The position numbers and the translations under genes were made by a program. This document shows positions 51,908 through 64,000 of a stretch of 64,000 bases of DNA, piece by piece. The number at the start of each line of letters is the position of its first letter. Position 1 is the stretch's first letter. Origin of the DNA: Drosophila pseudoobscura (taxonomy: Eukaryota > Arthropoda > Insecta > Diptera > Drosophilidae); NCBI RefSeq assembly GCF_009870125.1, contig NC_046679.1, forward strand, positions 13,330,001 to 13,394,000, in the 5' to 3' direction. The notes under the pieces are model-generated. The model was given only the letters and a program-made list of their open reading frames with translations, was not told where the DNA came from and searched no databases.

Positions 51908-53545
51908 TCATACTTCAGAGTCCTGCTCGTTGAGGCGCCCCACGCCGCTGGCGGTACGTTCGGGGCTGCGCCACCTTCGGTATCGCCTGAAGCAGCCCTC
52001 CTCCTCCAGGATGCGGTAGAGATGCAGCAGGAGAATGAGCATCACCACCACCAGGGTGACCATGGCCAAGATATCGCGGAGCGTCCAATACGGATGAATA
52101 CCTGCCACTCCGGCGTGGTCCCGGTTTTGGGCGAGGACCTGGCCCGTGACCGTGGGCCAGTCGACGTCGAGCTGGGTGTTGTTGAACGGAGCAGTGTGCT
52201 GTCCTCTCGGCGGCAGATATACACCCCGATCAGTCATGTAGGTGGCCATTTTGCGGAAGAAGATCGTGCCAAACTCGTTGTCGTTCAGACCCAGCTCCTT
52301 GAGTCCTTCGTGCTGTCTGTGTAGGAGCTCGTAGTCCAAATCGTTCAGCCGGTTGCCCTCGAGGTACAAGCTCTCCAGATTCAGCAGTCCCGCGAAGCTC
52401 TCGACTTGCACGGCCAGCATGTGATTGTGGGACAGGTCCAGGTGGTTCAGCCGAGGGGAGAGCAGCGGCGAGGCCACGGGCAGTCGGCCCACCTGATTGT
52501 AGGCCAGATTCAGGTACCGAAGACTGGGTAGGAGATAGAGCTCGTTGGCGTCTTCAGTGCCGCCGGGCTGGGGCAGGGCCTCGATGAGGTTCTTCGACAG
52601 ATCCAGGCTATCCAGATTCCACATGCCCCGGAGCAGAGTGTCGGTATCGTTGCCATCCAGAAGATTGCCATGTAGGTTCAGATGGAGGACGGAGCTCTTA
52701 TCGCCAATGCTGAGATGCGTCAGCTCGTTGTTGTCCGCCAAGAGTCTGATAACGCTGCCTTCAATGACAAGACTGGTCACTCCGCTCGCCTCCAAGAACA
52801 CCGTGTGGGCACTATGCAGATGCAGCTCCGACAACTGTCCGCAGTGACTCAGATCGAGCAGTCGCAGGTCGGCGAGGTGTCCCAGAGTCTGGGGTGTGAG
52901 CACAGTCAGCCGATTACCATTGAGCATCAGCGTCCGCAGCTTCGAGTTCTGCCCAAAGATGGTGCCCGGCAGGCTCTCGATCTCATTGCCACTGAGGTCC
53001 AGGTGGAGCAGCTCCACGAGCGGATCGAAGGTACCCTCCAATAGCTGTCCGATCCCATTGGCCTGCAGCCCGAGCAGCCGCAGGCGAGCGAGTCCCTTGA
53101 AGGCCCTCACATGCACCGTGTGAATGGTGTTGTGGCCCAGCTCCAGTATCTCCAGGCGGGGAACCGTGCCGAACTGCTCGTCGCGCAGCACCCACAGATT
53201 GGTGCGCTGCATCTGCAGGGCACTGAGATTGCTCACCGGTTTCAGGATTTCCTTGCTGATGTAGTAGAGGCTGCAGTTGCGGATGACCAGGCTGCTGAGA
53301 TTGGGAGTGAGATTCAGCATCTGAAAGGGCACCGAGTATCGGCTGCAGTAGCTCAGGTGTAGCTCCTTCAGCTTTAGAGCCCGATCGGCCGAGAAGGCCA
53401 CGGACAGATTCTCGAGGCTGCAGTAGGAATCCGGGCAGGTGGCGGTTAGGTTAGCGTATCCGGAGGGGTAGTTTATGGAGATGGTCTCCCCCGTTGCTGG
53501 ACTGAGGAGCACCAGTAGGAGACACAGGCACAGATGTAGATGCAT
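51908..53545 (-). CDS. Leucine-rich-repeat single-pass membrane protein
   Basis: A single coding exon of 545 residues. The chosen start, ATG at 53545, gives a clear signal peptide (LHLCLCLLLVLLSPATG). Two in-frame ATGs at 53593 and 53608 would add up to 21 residues in front of it. An acceptor-like CAG ends at 53620, so the longer upstream open frame is probably intron. The ectodomain carries about 12-14 leucine-rich repeats (LEILELGHNTIHTV, LRLLGLQANGIGQL, LLHLDLSGNEIESLP and so on) with several N-glycosylation sites. One transmembrane helix lies at about residues 485-507 (ILAMVTLVVVMLILLLHLY), and a basic cytosolic tail of about 38 residues ends in LNEQDSEV. It looks like a cell-surface receptor or adhesion protein; ligand and orthologue are unknown. 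A minus-strand AATAAA lies at 51737-51742. Confidence 0.88.
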   Translation of the reverse strand: MHLHLCLCLLLVLLSPATGETISINYPSGYANLTATCPDSYCSLENLSVAFSADRALKLKELHLSYCSRYSVPFQMLNLTPNLSSLVIRNCSLYYISKEILKPVSNLSALQMQRTNLWVLRDEQFGTVPRLEILELGHNTIHTVHVRAFKGLARLRLLGLQANGIGQLLEGTFDPLVELLHLDLSGNEIESLPGTIFGQNSKLRTLMLNGNRLTVLTPQTLGHLADLRLLDLSHCGQLSELHLHSAHTVFLEASGVTSLVIEGSVIRLLADNNELTHLSIGDKSSVLHLNLHGNLLDGNDTDTLLRGMWNLDSLDLSKNLIEALPQPGGTEDANELYLLPSLRYLNLAYNQVGRLPVASPLLSPRLNHLDLSHNHMLAVQVESFAGLLNLESLYLEGNRLNDLDYELLHRQHEGLKELGLNDNEFGTIFFRKMATYMTDRGVYLPPRGQHTAPFNNTQLDVDWPTVTGQVLAQNRDHAGVAGIHPYWTLRDILAMVTLVVVMLILLLHLYRILEEEGCFRRYRRWRSPERTASGVGRLNEQDSEV

Positions 53546-54200
53546 GTCCCGTCCGATTCTGAAAGACTCGCTTTGTGCACTGAAGTCGAGCATCTGTTCT
53601 GACTGCATCTGCGGCTTATCTGCCGAAGGGAGAGGGCGAGAAGTGGGCAGAGCGGAAAGCCGTTTCAGTACTGATAATAACAAAGCGTGTGCTTGAATGG
53701 CCCCAGGGAAGCTTTTCTGTGCTGATAACAGCGCATAGCTACAAAGTAGAGCTTCCTCAACATGTGGCCGACGATAAGTCAATGTCAGACTCAATATTGC
53801 GATCAGCAACATGATTCTAGGCTGGACCCTAGGCTCAATCAACAGTTGGTCCAACAGTCTTTCAATATTTGTTTAACAAAAGTCCTTAAGGGTGGAAACA
53901 GCAAGGAGCCACAGAAAGATGACTTCCATGTACATATTTTCCATATTTTCAACGTTTTGTCAATATTTTGACACTGATAATGACCAGAGTAAAAGGTCAT
54001 TTGGGTCTCCTTTCCACCTAAAGTTTTCTCTCCTTCGTGCAAATATATCAAATGCCTGGAACTTCTTTGCTTATCAGAGACAACCTTCCAACAAGTTCCA
54101 CATAAAAAGGATTTCCTTGGCAGAGAGGGAGAGAGCGAGAGAGAGATCCTTTAATTCCCTGCATAATTTCAAATCAGACAAGCGTTAAAAACATTTCATT
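53546..54200. other. 5' region of the LRR gene
   Basis: Holds the leader exon from 53619 downward, its upstream intron or promoter, and a GAGA tract near 54,120-54,145. No other exon was seen. Confidence 0.5.
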
Positions 54201-57200
54201 ATAACGCTACACAATCGGAATATTTAATGATTTAATCGCCCGGCCAAATCAGGCACAACAACCAGAACGAGCCGAGGCAAACACCTAAGCAGAAGGATGA
54301 GTGCCTGCCCCGTGGTTGGAGCTGGAGCTGGAGCTGGTGCAGGCCCAGGGAATGGGTCTGAGGCCGAGAAGGAGTCGCTGCAGTCTCGATAAACTGCTTC
54401 AAATTCACAGATTTTAAATTTAAAATCGTTGCAGCAGCGGCAGCATCACTACAGAACATGTAAAGGTCTCTCTCAAGATCTCCCATACCATTCTCCACTC
54501 CATTCCCAAGCTGGCTGGCTGGATGGCTGGCTTTCTGGATGTCTGGAGCAACGTAGCTTCGATATAATGGCGCGAGTTTCATGTTTACAAAAAAGATTAT
54601 GCAGTCCCAGCCACAACCACAACCACAGCCACAACGGACAGCAAACGTGCAGAGGTTGCCGAGAGCTGAACCTGAAGATGGAACCTGAAAACTGAAACTG
54701 GAGTTCTAATTAAACAATTCGTAGAATTTCGCGTTAATTGCGAGAAAACGACTTGAACGTGCTCAACGGATTGGCTGGGTTGAGGGGGATGGATACTCGT
54801 AGCTATCCCCACCTCTCCCCCTCTCAGACAGTTGACACGTTCTGGGGGATTTCTTTTTATGTTTTTGTTGGCAGTGAGAAAGCTCTGCACTTTGCCTAGA
54901 TCTGGTCTCATTATGGTGGCTGCGACAGCCCGCATCAGTTGATGAGGATGAGCTCTATTATTAACATAACACCACACACAATCGCACACCCTCCCAGACA
55001 CGCCCCATCGCCCCAGCACAGCACTGCGACTGGGACTGGGGACTAGGGACTTGGACAGCTACATGTGTGGAGGATCGCAAACAGAGAGAAAACTCAATTC
55101 AAATTATCGCCAAACAAGATCGACAGATGTTCAACTAAAGCAACAACAAACCAAAATGAAAGAACGAAGATGTAGAGGTAGAGCCAGAGCCAGAGTCAGA
55201 GCCACAGCCAAAGCGATGGAGAGGTCAATGAGGTGCACCGACCGATCGGCCCCAGATCGATCTTCCTCCGTTCACTGACCAAAACTCCAAGTCCAAGTCC
55301 CAGTCGAAGCGAAAGCCAAAGCTAAAGCAGTCGCACGTCTCGCTGAGCAAATAACGCCCCAAAAAAGAATAACACAAGACAGAACTACTCGCAAACCCTT
55401 TAATCTAAACCACTTTGGGCAATGGCAGAATGAAGATCGCCCCGATCCGATCATCGACAGCAACGCCACGCATATTTCGCATAGCCCAGGCACACCTTTC
55501 CACCAAAGTCCGCCGAAAATGCCAAAGAAGGGATAACCTCAGAGCATGCTCGCTCGGACAACAAAAGCATAGGAAAGTGAGGCCAAGGCACTCAAAAATA
55601 TGTTTTTGGTTGGTTCTTGCCAGGGTATGTTTGGGTATTGTTGAGGAGATCCGGAGCCACGGGACAGGGCAGGGACAGGGCACAGACAGGGAACCCTAAC
55701 GCAGCGCTACCGTCATCATCAGCACTCCATTCTTCTGGTCGATCATCCTCACTCGTCATCATGCTCGTCATCATGTCCACATCCACATCCACAGCCAGGC
55801 ACGGCACGGCACTCACAGGGTTTCAGGCTTATCAGGGCCGATTAATCTGCCATCGCTGTTGCTGATAACGCCAGCAAATGGACGACCCTTTGCCTCTCTT
55901 ACTCTCTGCGGGAAGAGAGAGAGCTTGAACCGAGCCTGGATCCTCTTCAACCACAACCACAACCACAACCGCAACCGCATCCGCATTATTGTTAGCCCAG
56001 TGCGCAGTGGCAGCCAACACTCATGTTTAAATTATGATGGCTTCTAACTTGCGCCCCATCCACAGCCCTCGTCGCCGTCAAAATCCAATGTGGGCATATG
56101 GGTTACCTCTCCATCTCCATCTCTCTCTCACTCTGTATATCTCTCTGTCTCTTTCCGTTGTGTGGTGATCGTGTCAGAAGTCATGCTGCTGCTGACATTC
56201 CTGACGACCCATTGACAAATGCGCTGATTGAAGACCCATTCTTAAAGCGATTGGTTCAGAGAACAAATGCCAGAGCGCCAGAAAAGAAATACATCGAATT
56301 TTAAAGGGTATGCTTGAGAAATAAGTGTTTAAGATCGAATGGGTAGATAGAAAGATGTATATAAGTACGTATCTAGGTAGAAAGAAAATAAAACTAAATT
56401 TTTGAATATGAAATATTCGCTCAGCTCTCCTTAAAGGCAAAAGGCTATTTCAATTAGTTCTGCCAGCGATTGCTTGCGGGAAATCAAATGAAATATATTC
56501 TTGATTTGATAGCTAGAAAAATATAGCAATAAAATATATGCAATAAATGCATATCTAGATATAATAATGGTATATAATTCAATCCCCAGATGAGAGGCAA
56601 ACAATTAAAATCAGAAATCATACGATAAGCCATCAGAGCAAACAATAGTTTTGTAAATACTCGCAAATTATCTCATAATCCTATCGGCATCAACATCTTT
56701 AACATCGTGTTCATCGTGGCGTATGCGTAACGTGCGCACTGTCCCCGGCAGCTGCGGATCTGCACACAATCGAAAAGATTTGACCGAGCTTCCTTTTTTA
56801 TTTAAACACAATCGCTGATGCATAATTAATTAAAAGGTTTTTTTGCTGTTGTTGTGGCTTTTGCTGGCTGACTTCTTTTGACAACACGCCCCAAAAAACG
56901 GTGACCGTTTGTTTGGTTGGTTGGCTGGCAGGGATGGGTCGGTCCCTGGTTCGGGTTCGGACTCTCTTATCTTGTAAATTGAATTATGAAATCGTCAACT
57001 TGAAACTGAACTGAATGCAGCAGTAAGCTAACTGAGAGCTGCTCCTTTCTGTCCATAGACTGGAAAATCAGTTAAGAGAGCATGACGACGACGACAACGA
57101 CAGAAGCAGCAGCAGCAGCAGCTACAGCCACAGAAGAGACGGGTAGCAGCTGCCCAATGACCAATTCCCTGCCCTCTCTCTATCTGTATCTCACTCTGAC

Positions 57201-57924
57201 TCTCACTCTGTCTCTATCTGTCTCCCTCCTTCTGTGTGTGAGTGAGTGAGCAAACAAAACGAGCATTTAACATAATCATATCATATCGTCGTAGGCATCA
57301 CATCGCTGCCGAGCAGAAACCACTTAAGTTGGTCCGGGCCCGGGCTGGGGCTGGGGCTCAGGACCGCAGGATGTGCCCTGGACTGCCATTTGCATATGTC
57401 TTCCTCTCCTCTCCAGCGCAGCCCAGCCCAGCCCCCCTGCCATAGCCATTCAGAGGCTTGTTTGTTCGGCTGCACGAATGAGCAGCATTTAGGAGCTATC
57501 TCTCTTTCATTGCTATATTTGCTTGTGGCCTGCTTTTGATTTTGCCCAACAGTCGAGCTTCCCAGCGATGGTGGGCGCCGAGAGCCAGACTCCTCGACCA
57601 CAACTATGCATCCCTTGTCAAAACATCATCGGGAGAATAAAAAAGTAAAAAAGTAAATCTGAAAACGCTTTCGTCCGCCCTAATCAGAGGCACAGCATCA
57701 ACGGCCTGCTTGGGTTTTGGTAATTGAGAATATAATTACACGAATTACGACGCAGTCGCCGTGCTTATCTGCCAGTTAGCATCGGCTTTCATCTCCGTGG
57801 CCCTGCCGTTGACAGGGCCAAGTGCGTCCGAATCTTTTGTTTGGGCCCGCAAGGCGCTTCCATGGCATTCGGATTGGAGCATGTGTCCGCTTTCACAGCG
57901 CCGGGCAATTGACAAACGCAACAA

Positions 57925-57944
57925 GACACACACACACACACACA
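57925..57944. repeat. (AC)n microsatellite
   Basis: About ten AC dinucleotides. Confidence 0.9.
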
Positions 57945-60900
57945 GGGAGACAGAGACAGACCCTTCTACAGATGCCCAACAATTGTCACTTCCCAAAGCA
58001 ATTACGCTACAATTTAAGCGTGTAAACAAAAAATTACAAAGTTGTTAGGCCAAAATGGCAACAGTTCTGCAAGTCATCATCAGCTAACAAAAAGCCAACA
58101 GAGAAAGAGGAGTAGGGTCAACAGCGATGGAGGTGGTGAGCAGAGAAATTTTACAATTACGTCTGGAATAATGTGCATTTGGACAGTGAAGATTCCACAT
58201 GAAGGATGATTCTATTCGAATATGTTTCAACAACAGTTGGTATTCCATCGATACAGTGACATTGACAGGGCCCACTGTCTCTCCCTCCATCACTCCAGCT
58301 CACCTAACCAGCCAGAAATAATTGCTACATGGTTTGCTGGTGCCAGAAACCCCCTCCGCCCCCTTGCAACCACATGCAGTGGGACACACATCATCAAACA
58401 TTTTATTGGTCAATTGGGAAACAGTTTGAGTGAGGCCTTGCACCCAAAAAAAAAACACAACACCTAGTTCTAACCCCCTGTACCCCTGCGGCTGTTGCTG
58501 CACAAGTGTTACCTTTCCAATAAATATTTGTTTACGCACAAATAGACTTGTAGAGCGCGTTAGAAATTCATTTGGACGGGGCCCAAGGCAGGTGAAGCGA
58601 AGCGGAGACGCAGGATTGTCAGCTGCACTGCAAGAAATTATTTGGTACTAAAGAAAATAAATTAAAGACCGATTTGTGAGCTGTAGGAGAATCGACCCTT
58701 GGCTCTTGGGTACATATTCTTGCAACTGGAAGAAAGAGGAAAATACTTGAATATCTGAAACTTGTTCTACTACAAGATTCCATAGTCGATGCATTTTTCT
58801 CTCACTGTAAGCCCTAAAGTGTGCTCATGTGTGTGTGTGTGTTTATCTAATGCCTTATCTAATTTAGATAATCAACGATTCTTGTATTTGCCTTCATCGC
58901 TCGCCTGCTCTGCCACCGGCCATTCATTGGACTTGTTTGTCTTGGCTGCGGACACAAAATAATAACCAAAAAGGAAACAAACCCACAAACGAGCGACAAA
59001 ATGTTTGCTTAATTTATCGCAGTAGCATCGCTCGGGCCTGTTTCAAAATTCAATTTAATTGGAAGCAGCCCCCAGTACGGAGTCGAACAGTGAGCGGGAA
59101 GAGAGCAATCTAGCGGATGGACCTGGACCTGGACCCCTATGCCTATTCATAATTTGGCATCGGTTTCTGTGGTTCGGTTCTCGTTTCCCACATCCAACTT
59201 CCCACTTCCTGCTTCTGGTTGTATTTCAGTTTCTTTGGATCTTATCGCAGCATTTGGATCGCTTGTTCGCACCTATTCAAATGATCAGGCAGAATCAGCA
59301 GCATCAGGAGCAGAAGCAGCTGATTGACCTAATCTCACCACAGCCAAGTCTCTTTCTTTTGCACAGCACAAAAAAACGTGGAAACAAAAAGTGGAGTTTA
59401 GGTTATCAACCTGGGTTTTGTGGCCACCATCGGTCCATCACGTGTCTAATTTCGCGCTGCCCAAATAGTCCTCTGGAGGGAGTCCATTGTTGGCTGGACT
59501 GGCTCTTGTGGCTCTGCTTTTCTCTCCTCCAGTTGTTGCCGGGTTATCTTGATGCTGGCGCGCAAAAATGTTTACAATTTTGCTGCTCACTTCTTTTTTT
59601 TGTGTGGTTCTGGTGGCTCACAATGCCAGCGAAATTAAAAATGTTTCCAGTGGTTGGCCTGGCATGGCATGGCATGGTTGGGTCGGGACTGGCTCTGCTT
59701 GGTTTGGCTTGGACTGGTCTGGTCTGGTCTGGGCTTCATTTTTCATGTTGGTCACTCAATTGTGCCCGAGACACATGCCAAAGGATGGGTCCAACAGTCG
59801 CAGCCTTGGCACTGTGGTGGCAGGGCGATGAAATAGAAATGTGTTTCAGTTGCAAGCTGCTGATTTTCTAACAAATGATGGAAGAACTATCCAAACAATA
59901 GTACAATCAAATGACAATAAAGGAGGTTGCCTCTGGTAGAGGTAGAGCCTCTGTTTTCTTAGAGTCTCCCAGTTGTCATCCAATTTTATCCCATCCAAAC
60001 CTCGACTGCACCACTGTGCCATCAGTCAGCAATCAGTGTTTTGTGTCAAATAACAAATAAATATCACGCATGGCCAAAAGCGGCAATCAAAGTCCATCAA
60101 CTACTGGCAACGGGCCCTGGCAGATGCCAAGGCAGCGATAAGCAAACCAATGCCAGGGCCAGTCCGTGCCACACATCCTTTTGGCATCGCGACGAGTCGC
60201 CCAACGTTTCGATCCACTGATCGATAAAGTGCCGGGCATTGTTCCCCAGCCTCAATCAGGGCTAGTTTGAATGCGTTTTTGGGAGCCTCGGAGCCTGTCC
60301 TCGGACAGCAGTCAGGTCTATCATAGGCCATGCCCGTGCCTGGGCCCACAGCGCAGTCATAATTATTTCATTATGGCCCATTTGTTTCATCAGCCCCATT
60401 GGCCACAAGTTCTGCTAACTGTTTGGCTGATGATTTGGGTCTGTGACTCTGCGACGACTGTGTCTGTCTGGTGGGTCTGTCTCTGGGCCCGGACCTTATC
60501 GATTGGACGCCATCTTAATTGTTTGTTGTTAAACACGCAGCTTGCCTGGCCACAGATTTTCGATCCCCATTCCGATTTCAATCCAATACGGAATTCGGTT
60601 TCAGATTTAGGGGGTCTCCGTACCCGTACCCGTACCCGTGCCCGTCCTCGTCCCCGTCCCCTCTCCACGCATAGATTTTTCTGCTTATTGATTTTTCATT
60701 CGAATTTCGTCGTCGTCAGCCATTTGATTTATTGTTGTCCACTTAATTTGTTAGAGATGCTGTCCAGATATTCCCGCTGTCCCCTGGCCCTACTAATTCG
60801 CTGTAGATCGTCGCTCGGATGCCGTCTTTATGGGCCTCTCATTTATCGCTTCGCTGAGAAGATTTCGTAAAGAGTTTCGAAGCTGGAACTGAACTAGTTT

Positions 60901-62748
60901 GCCTAAAACAGCTTAAACAGTGTTAAATGCTCGGGTGGGGCCGGCAAAATGATGTCTAGTGGCTAATTTGCATAAATTGTTTGGTGGTAGTCTGATATTT
61001 AATGCTCTGAGAAATGTTAAAGGTAAACAGATTTGGGGATCCCTTAGGGAAACCTTCTAGTCCCAGATCGAGCTCGATTCTGGATAATTTCAACTCTTTT
61101 CCCATTGTCCCAGTGGGTTTAATTTGCTAAATCCCATTATCAGTCCTTTTTCCTGCCCAGGAGGAACCAGCATTTGAATGCAGCAATTAGAGACTGTGGC
61201 CAAACAGTGGCTGGTCGAATGGTCGAATGGACGTCCAGGTGTGTGGTCACAATAGATGGCCACACGAATGCCCTTGCCCTTAGCTCGTCCCCCTCACTCT
61301 AGAGAGTCCTCGTTCCCGTCCCCGTCTCCGTCCCCCCTGCCCGCGTCAGACAATGGCAATTGTGGCCGGCTGAGAATGTTGTCATATGTCGCCTCCGTCG
61401 CTGTCGTCGCACGTCGGTGTATTTCATGTAAACAAATAACAAATTAAATGAAAATTTAAATAAAAGAGAAGCCAGCAGCAGAAATAACGATTTATGTGGC
61501 GGTGGCAGGATAAACCCAAAAAAAATAAACCCATACCAGACCCTCCGATAGACGCCAGAGTCAGAGCCAGGGGCAGAGTCAGGGGCCGGGGCCCTCGTTG
61601 TTTTGTGGTTGATGTAGGCGAAACCCCGCTGATCGAATCAAATGAACTGAACACACACAGGCAGACAGACAGGACACATACCCACCCGTACAGGGGGCAA
61701 GGAAGGCAGGGACGGCTAAAAGGACAATCAGAAGGCTGCAAGGATTTCCTCGATATATCCCAGCCAAGAGGGTTGTCCTGCCTTCGCGTAGGGCTCTTCC
61801 TGGCAAGGCGGGTGGCACTCCTGGCCTGTAATTGGGGTTTGTATTGAGTTATTATTTATTGCCCATCCCCAGGACCCAGGAGCCAGACACAGACTGAGAC
61901 TGAGACAGAGGCCGAGACCTGAGTCAAAATAGAGAAATTATCGGCAACAACTTTGCGTGTTGAATTGATTGATTTGCTTTCGTTCGGCCCAAAGCCAAAT
62001 TGTACTCTCCCTCTTTGTCTTTGTCTCTGTCTCTGTCTCTCTCGCTTGAGAGTGAGAGTGTGTGGCATGCGGGTCCTTTGCATGTCAATAGGTGCTAAAA
62101 ATTGAGTTTCGAGCAACGCCCAGATGGAACCTGCTTGAAACTTAATTAACAAGCCTCGGATACTCGGATACTCGTCTACACTGCCACAGATACAGATATA
62201 CGAACAGATCTGTGGCAACAGAAGCTATGCCCCATCAAAAGATAAACCTCTGACAATCACTCAAAGCTAGCCAGAGAATGGGGCAGGGGCAGGGGCAGGG
62301 GCTGGGGCTGGGGCATGCAAAATGCAGCTGCAGTCTGTCCGCATTTACATACTTACAAGGAAAGCAGCAAGAATCTGAAGCTGAAGCCGAAGCCGCAGCC
62401 AAAGGGAATGATGTATAAAAACACAAGAAATTTGACATGAACTGTGGAGATTTCAAGGCAAAGATACGCGACAAAAAGATGCGACTCAGACAGAACGAGC
62501 GAAAGAAAGAGAGGGGCAGCGTTTGGCTCCTTGAATAATGGCGGCCTCAATCAGGACGGAGACCGAGACCAAGACCAAGACAGAGACCCAGCAGCAATTG
62601 TAAGAAAAACTCAAGAGGCAGAACTCCACACAGGGCACAGAGCATCAAATAAAACACACAAGAGATGAGATGAGATGAGAGCTGAGAGCTGAGGTCTGAG
62701 AAAGGTCTAAACCTACCTTCTTCCCCGTATACTCCTATACTCGTACGA

Positions 62749-62769
62749 GCGAGAGAGAGAGAGAGAGAA
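62749..62769. repeat. (GA)n tract
   Basis: Ten GA dinucleotides in a row, a possible GAGA-factor binding cluster. Confidence 0.85.
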
Positions 62770-64000
62770 CCGAAAGCGATTGCTAGATTTGATAAGCAAA
62801 ATCATTTGTGATAAAATAAATAATTGAGTTCGTTTGCATATCATGGGAAAGCATCTCCATCTCCATCTCGACCTCTCTGGGCATTCCCCTAACCATTCAT
62901 ATGGTGCCCATCCCCACTGTGGACAGAAAAACCTTAATAAATTCATAGGCACACTCATAATTTTTACCAATTGTGTCACAGATTAGAGACACAGAGACCC
63001 AGACAGGCACCCACCAAAAACGTCTTTAGACAGACTTCAATCAAATCGGCGGGCTATCGGCGAGCAACTATCTCGGAGCCCCACAGGGGCGCACCTTCAA
63101 TTGCGATAAGGCGTTAAAATTAATTATCGACTGCCAGCAGCTCCAGCAGCAGTGCGTTGTGCTGTCAAATCTTTATCGCATAATTGATTTCATAGCTACT
63201 GCGTTTGCTTTCAGCGTTCTGCGTTCAGCGTTCTGCGTTCGCCTCAAATTACACGCCAAGGGCCCAACAATTGGGGTAAAGCGCTACCTCAAAAAAATAT
63301 AAAACAACCACAACACGGAGGGAGAACCATCAAGAGACAGCAACAAATCAACATCACGATAAGAAACTGTGATTTTTATTTTTGAAAACTGATTTTTGAT
63401 TTCCTGTACAATTTTGATTAAAAACTCTGCCCCAAAAGTCCCCACCCCCCTCCACGGCCCTCTCCCCACTCTTTCGTTCTGCGTGTCTGTCAGGTTGTCT
63501 TCGCTGTGGCACCTTCTCCGCCACTCCACAAATTGAAAGGCTGAAAGACAAATTGAAAACAAAGTCTAATCAGTTGAGCAATTGAGCAATTTTATATACC
63601 ACTTACTTACCGGATTAGGAGGTATACTTACGTGCAGTTCTAGTGCCATAATTCAGATCAAGAGATCAAGAGGTTTAGTCGCAGCCAAGGAATTCAAGAT
63701 AACAATTAGTATTTTGGGTATATGAGGGATTAATTGAACTGTTGAATGTTGAATTGGCAACACTGGGTGTGGTATGAATGCTCTCTGTTGCATATAGCAT
63801 ACATCGTAAAGGAATCAGTACCAGCAGTAATATTAGTTATGCTAATCTCTCCCTCTCTCCATAATATACCAACTAAAAACGATTCGATCTCCTTCTTAGG
63901 TACTCCCCTAGTCGACTACATAGACATTCCAATGGAAGTGTTGCCTATAATTTTCTTTGTTGCTTTTTCTAGCATTGTTAAAAGCGAGTTTGGAAATCTA

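Larger units (their letters stand above)
54200..64000. other. Gene-poor region, 9.8 kb
   Basis: No coding exon, RNA gene or known transposon was recognised. The longer open frames, such as 59059-59871 and 60271-60870, follow GGTCT/GGCAT-type or CCCGT-type repeats and lack codon bias. It contains many period-6 tracts (54,308-54,335, 54,603-54,633, 55,165-55,215, 55,775-55,797, 55,945-55,985, 57,345-57,362, 60,618-60,660, 61,310-61,340, 61,880-61,915, 62,280-62,315, 62,375-62,402, 62,560-62,590), an (AC)n run at 57,925-57,944 and a (GA)n run at 62,749-62,769. It may be intron or enhancer DNA of a gene beyond the window. Confidence 0.5.

Noticed and set aside
52682-53044. ORFs on the plus strand inside the LRR gene
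   Set aside because: Antisense shadows of a well-coded leucine-rich-repeat exon.
53546-53854. N-terminal extension of the LRR protein
   Set aside because: It would bury the signal peptide and crosses an acceptor-like CAG ending at 53620, so most of it is probably intron.
59059-59871. 270-codon plus-strand ORF
   Set aside because: Composed of Trp/Leu/Gly-rich runs from GGTCT and GGCAT repeats. There is no splice context, homology or fly-like codon use.

Overview
This window is eukaryotic and almost certainly from a Drosophila species. Genes are split by short introns (mostly 50-75 nt) with GT/AG borders. Third codon positions prefer C and G. Core promoters carry the Drosophila housekeeping elements Motif 1 (GGTCACACTG), Motif 6 (CGGTATATTT) and DRE (TATCGATA). 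Several proteins match known fly genes closely: the corazonin precursor, RNA polymerase II subunit RPB9, Ada2b with its known 330-residue common part, and DNA polymerase iota. As I recall, these genes lie on arm 3R (Muller element E) in D. melanogaster. The species is not D. melanogaster itself, because proteins differ in length and sequence. An obscura-group fly is a guess, not shown.

Layout. 1-12,540: a LysM-domain gene with a GAGA-rich distal promoter (about 1.3-2.0 kb), a small distal coding exon, a 6.9-kb intron holding a second promoter, and the main exons at 9.9-11.8 kb. 13.5-18.9 kb: IFT54 (plus) converging on a many-finger C2H2 zinc-finger gene (minus). 19.8-25.1 kb: RPB9 (RpII15), an SLC46-like transporter and corazonin (Crz), all plus. 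25.1-31.0 kb: decayed and repeated DNA around a CUE-domain gene (CUEDC2 family, 26.7-27.8 kb). 31.4-36.9 kb: Ada2b (plus) converging on DNA polymerase iota (minus). 37.7-39.2 kb: a BTB/BACK protein gene divergent from polymerase iota. 39.6-41.0 kb: an aldehyde dehydrogenase remnant and a repeat copy. 42-51.7 kb: no gene seen. 51.9-53.5 kb: a leucine-rich-repeat membrane protein (minus). 54-64 kb: again no gene seen; both empty stretches are rich in short period-6 tracts.

The genes do not form one pathway. They cover transcription (RPB9, the SAGA subunit Ada2b), cilium assembly (IFT54), translesion DNA synthesis (polymerase iota), peptide hormone signalling (Crz), transport (SLC46-like) and several regulatory or adaptor proteins.

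The most notable observations are: (1) the last Ada2b exon is open and protein-like in two different frames selected by skipping one 80-nt exon, and the frame with typical fly codon use is interrupted by one TAA; (2) a dispersed repeat family has four copies here, three of them near housekeeping promoters, and one copy keeps a coding-like reading frame; (3) 25.1-25.5 kb holds a decayed reading frame overlapped by a 38-codon ORF with its own TATA box and poly(A) signal.

All gene structures were read by eye from splice signals and reading frames. No database search or transcript evidence was available.
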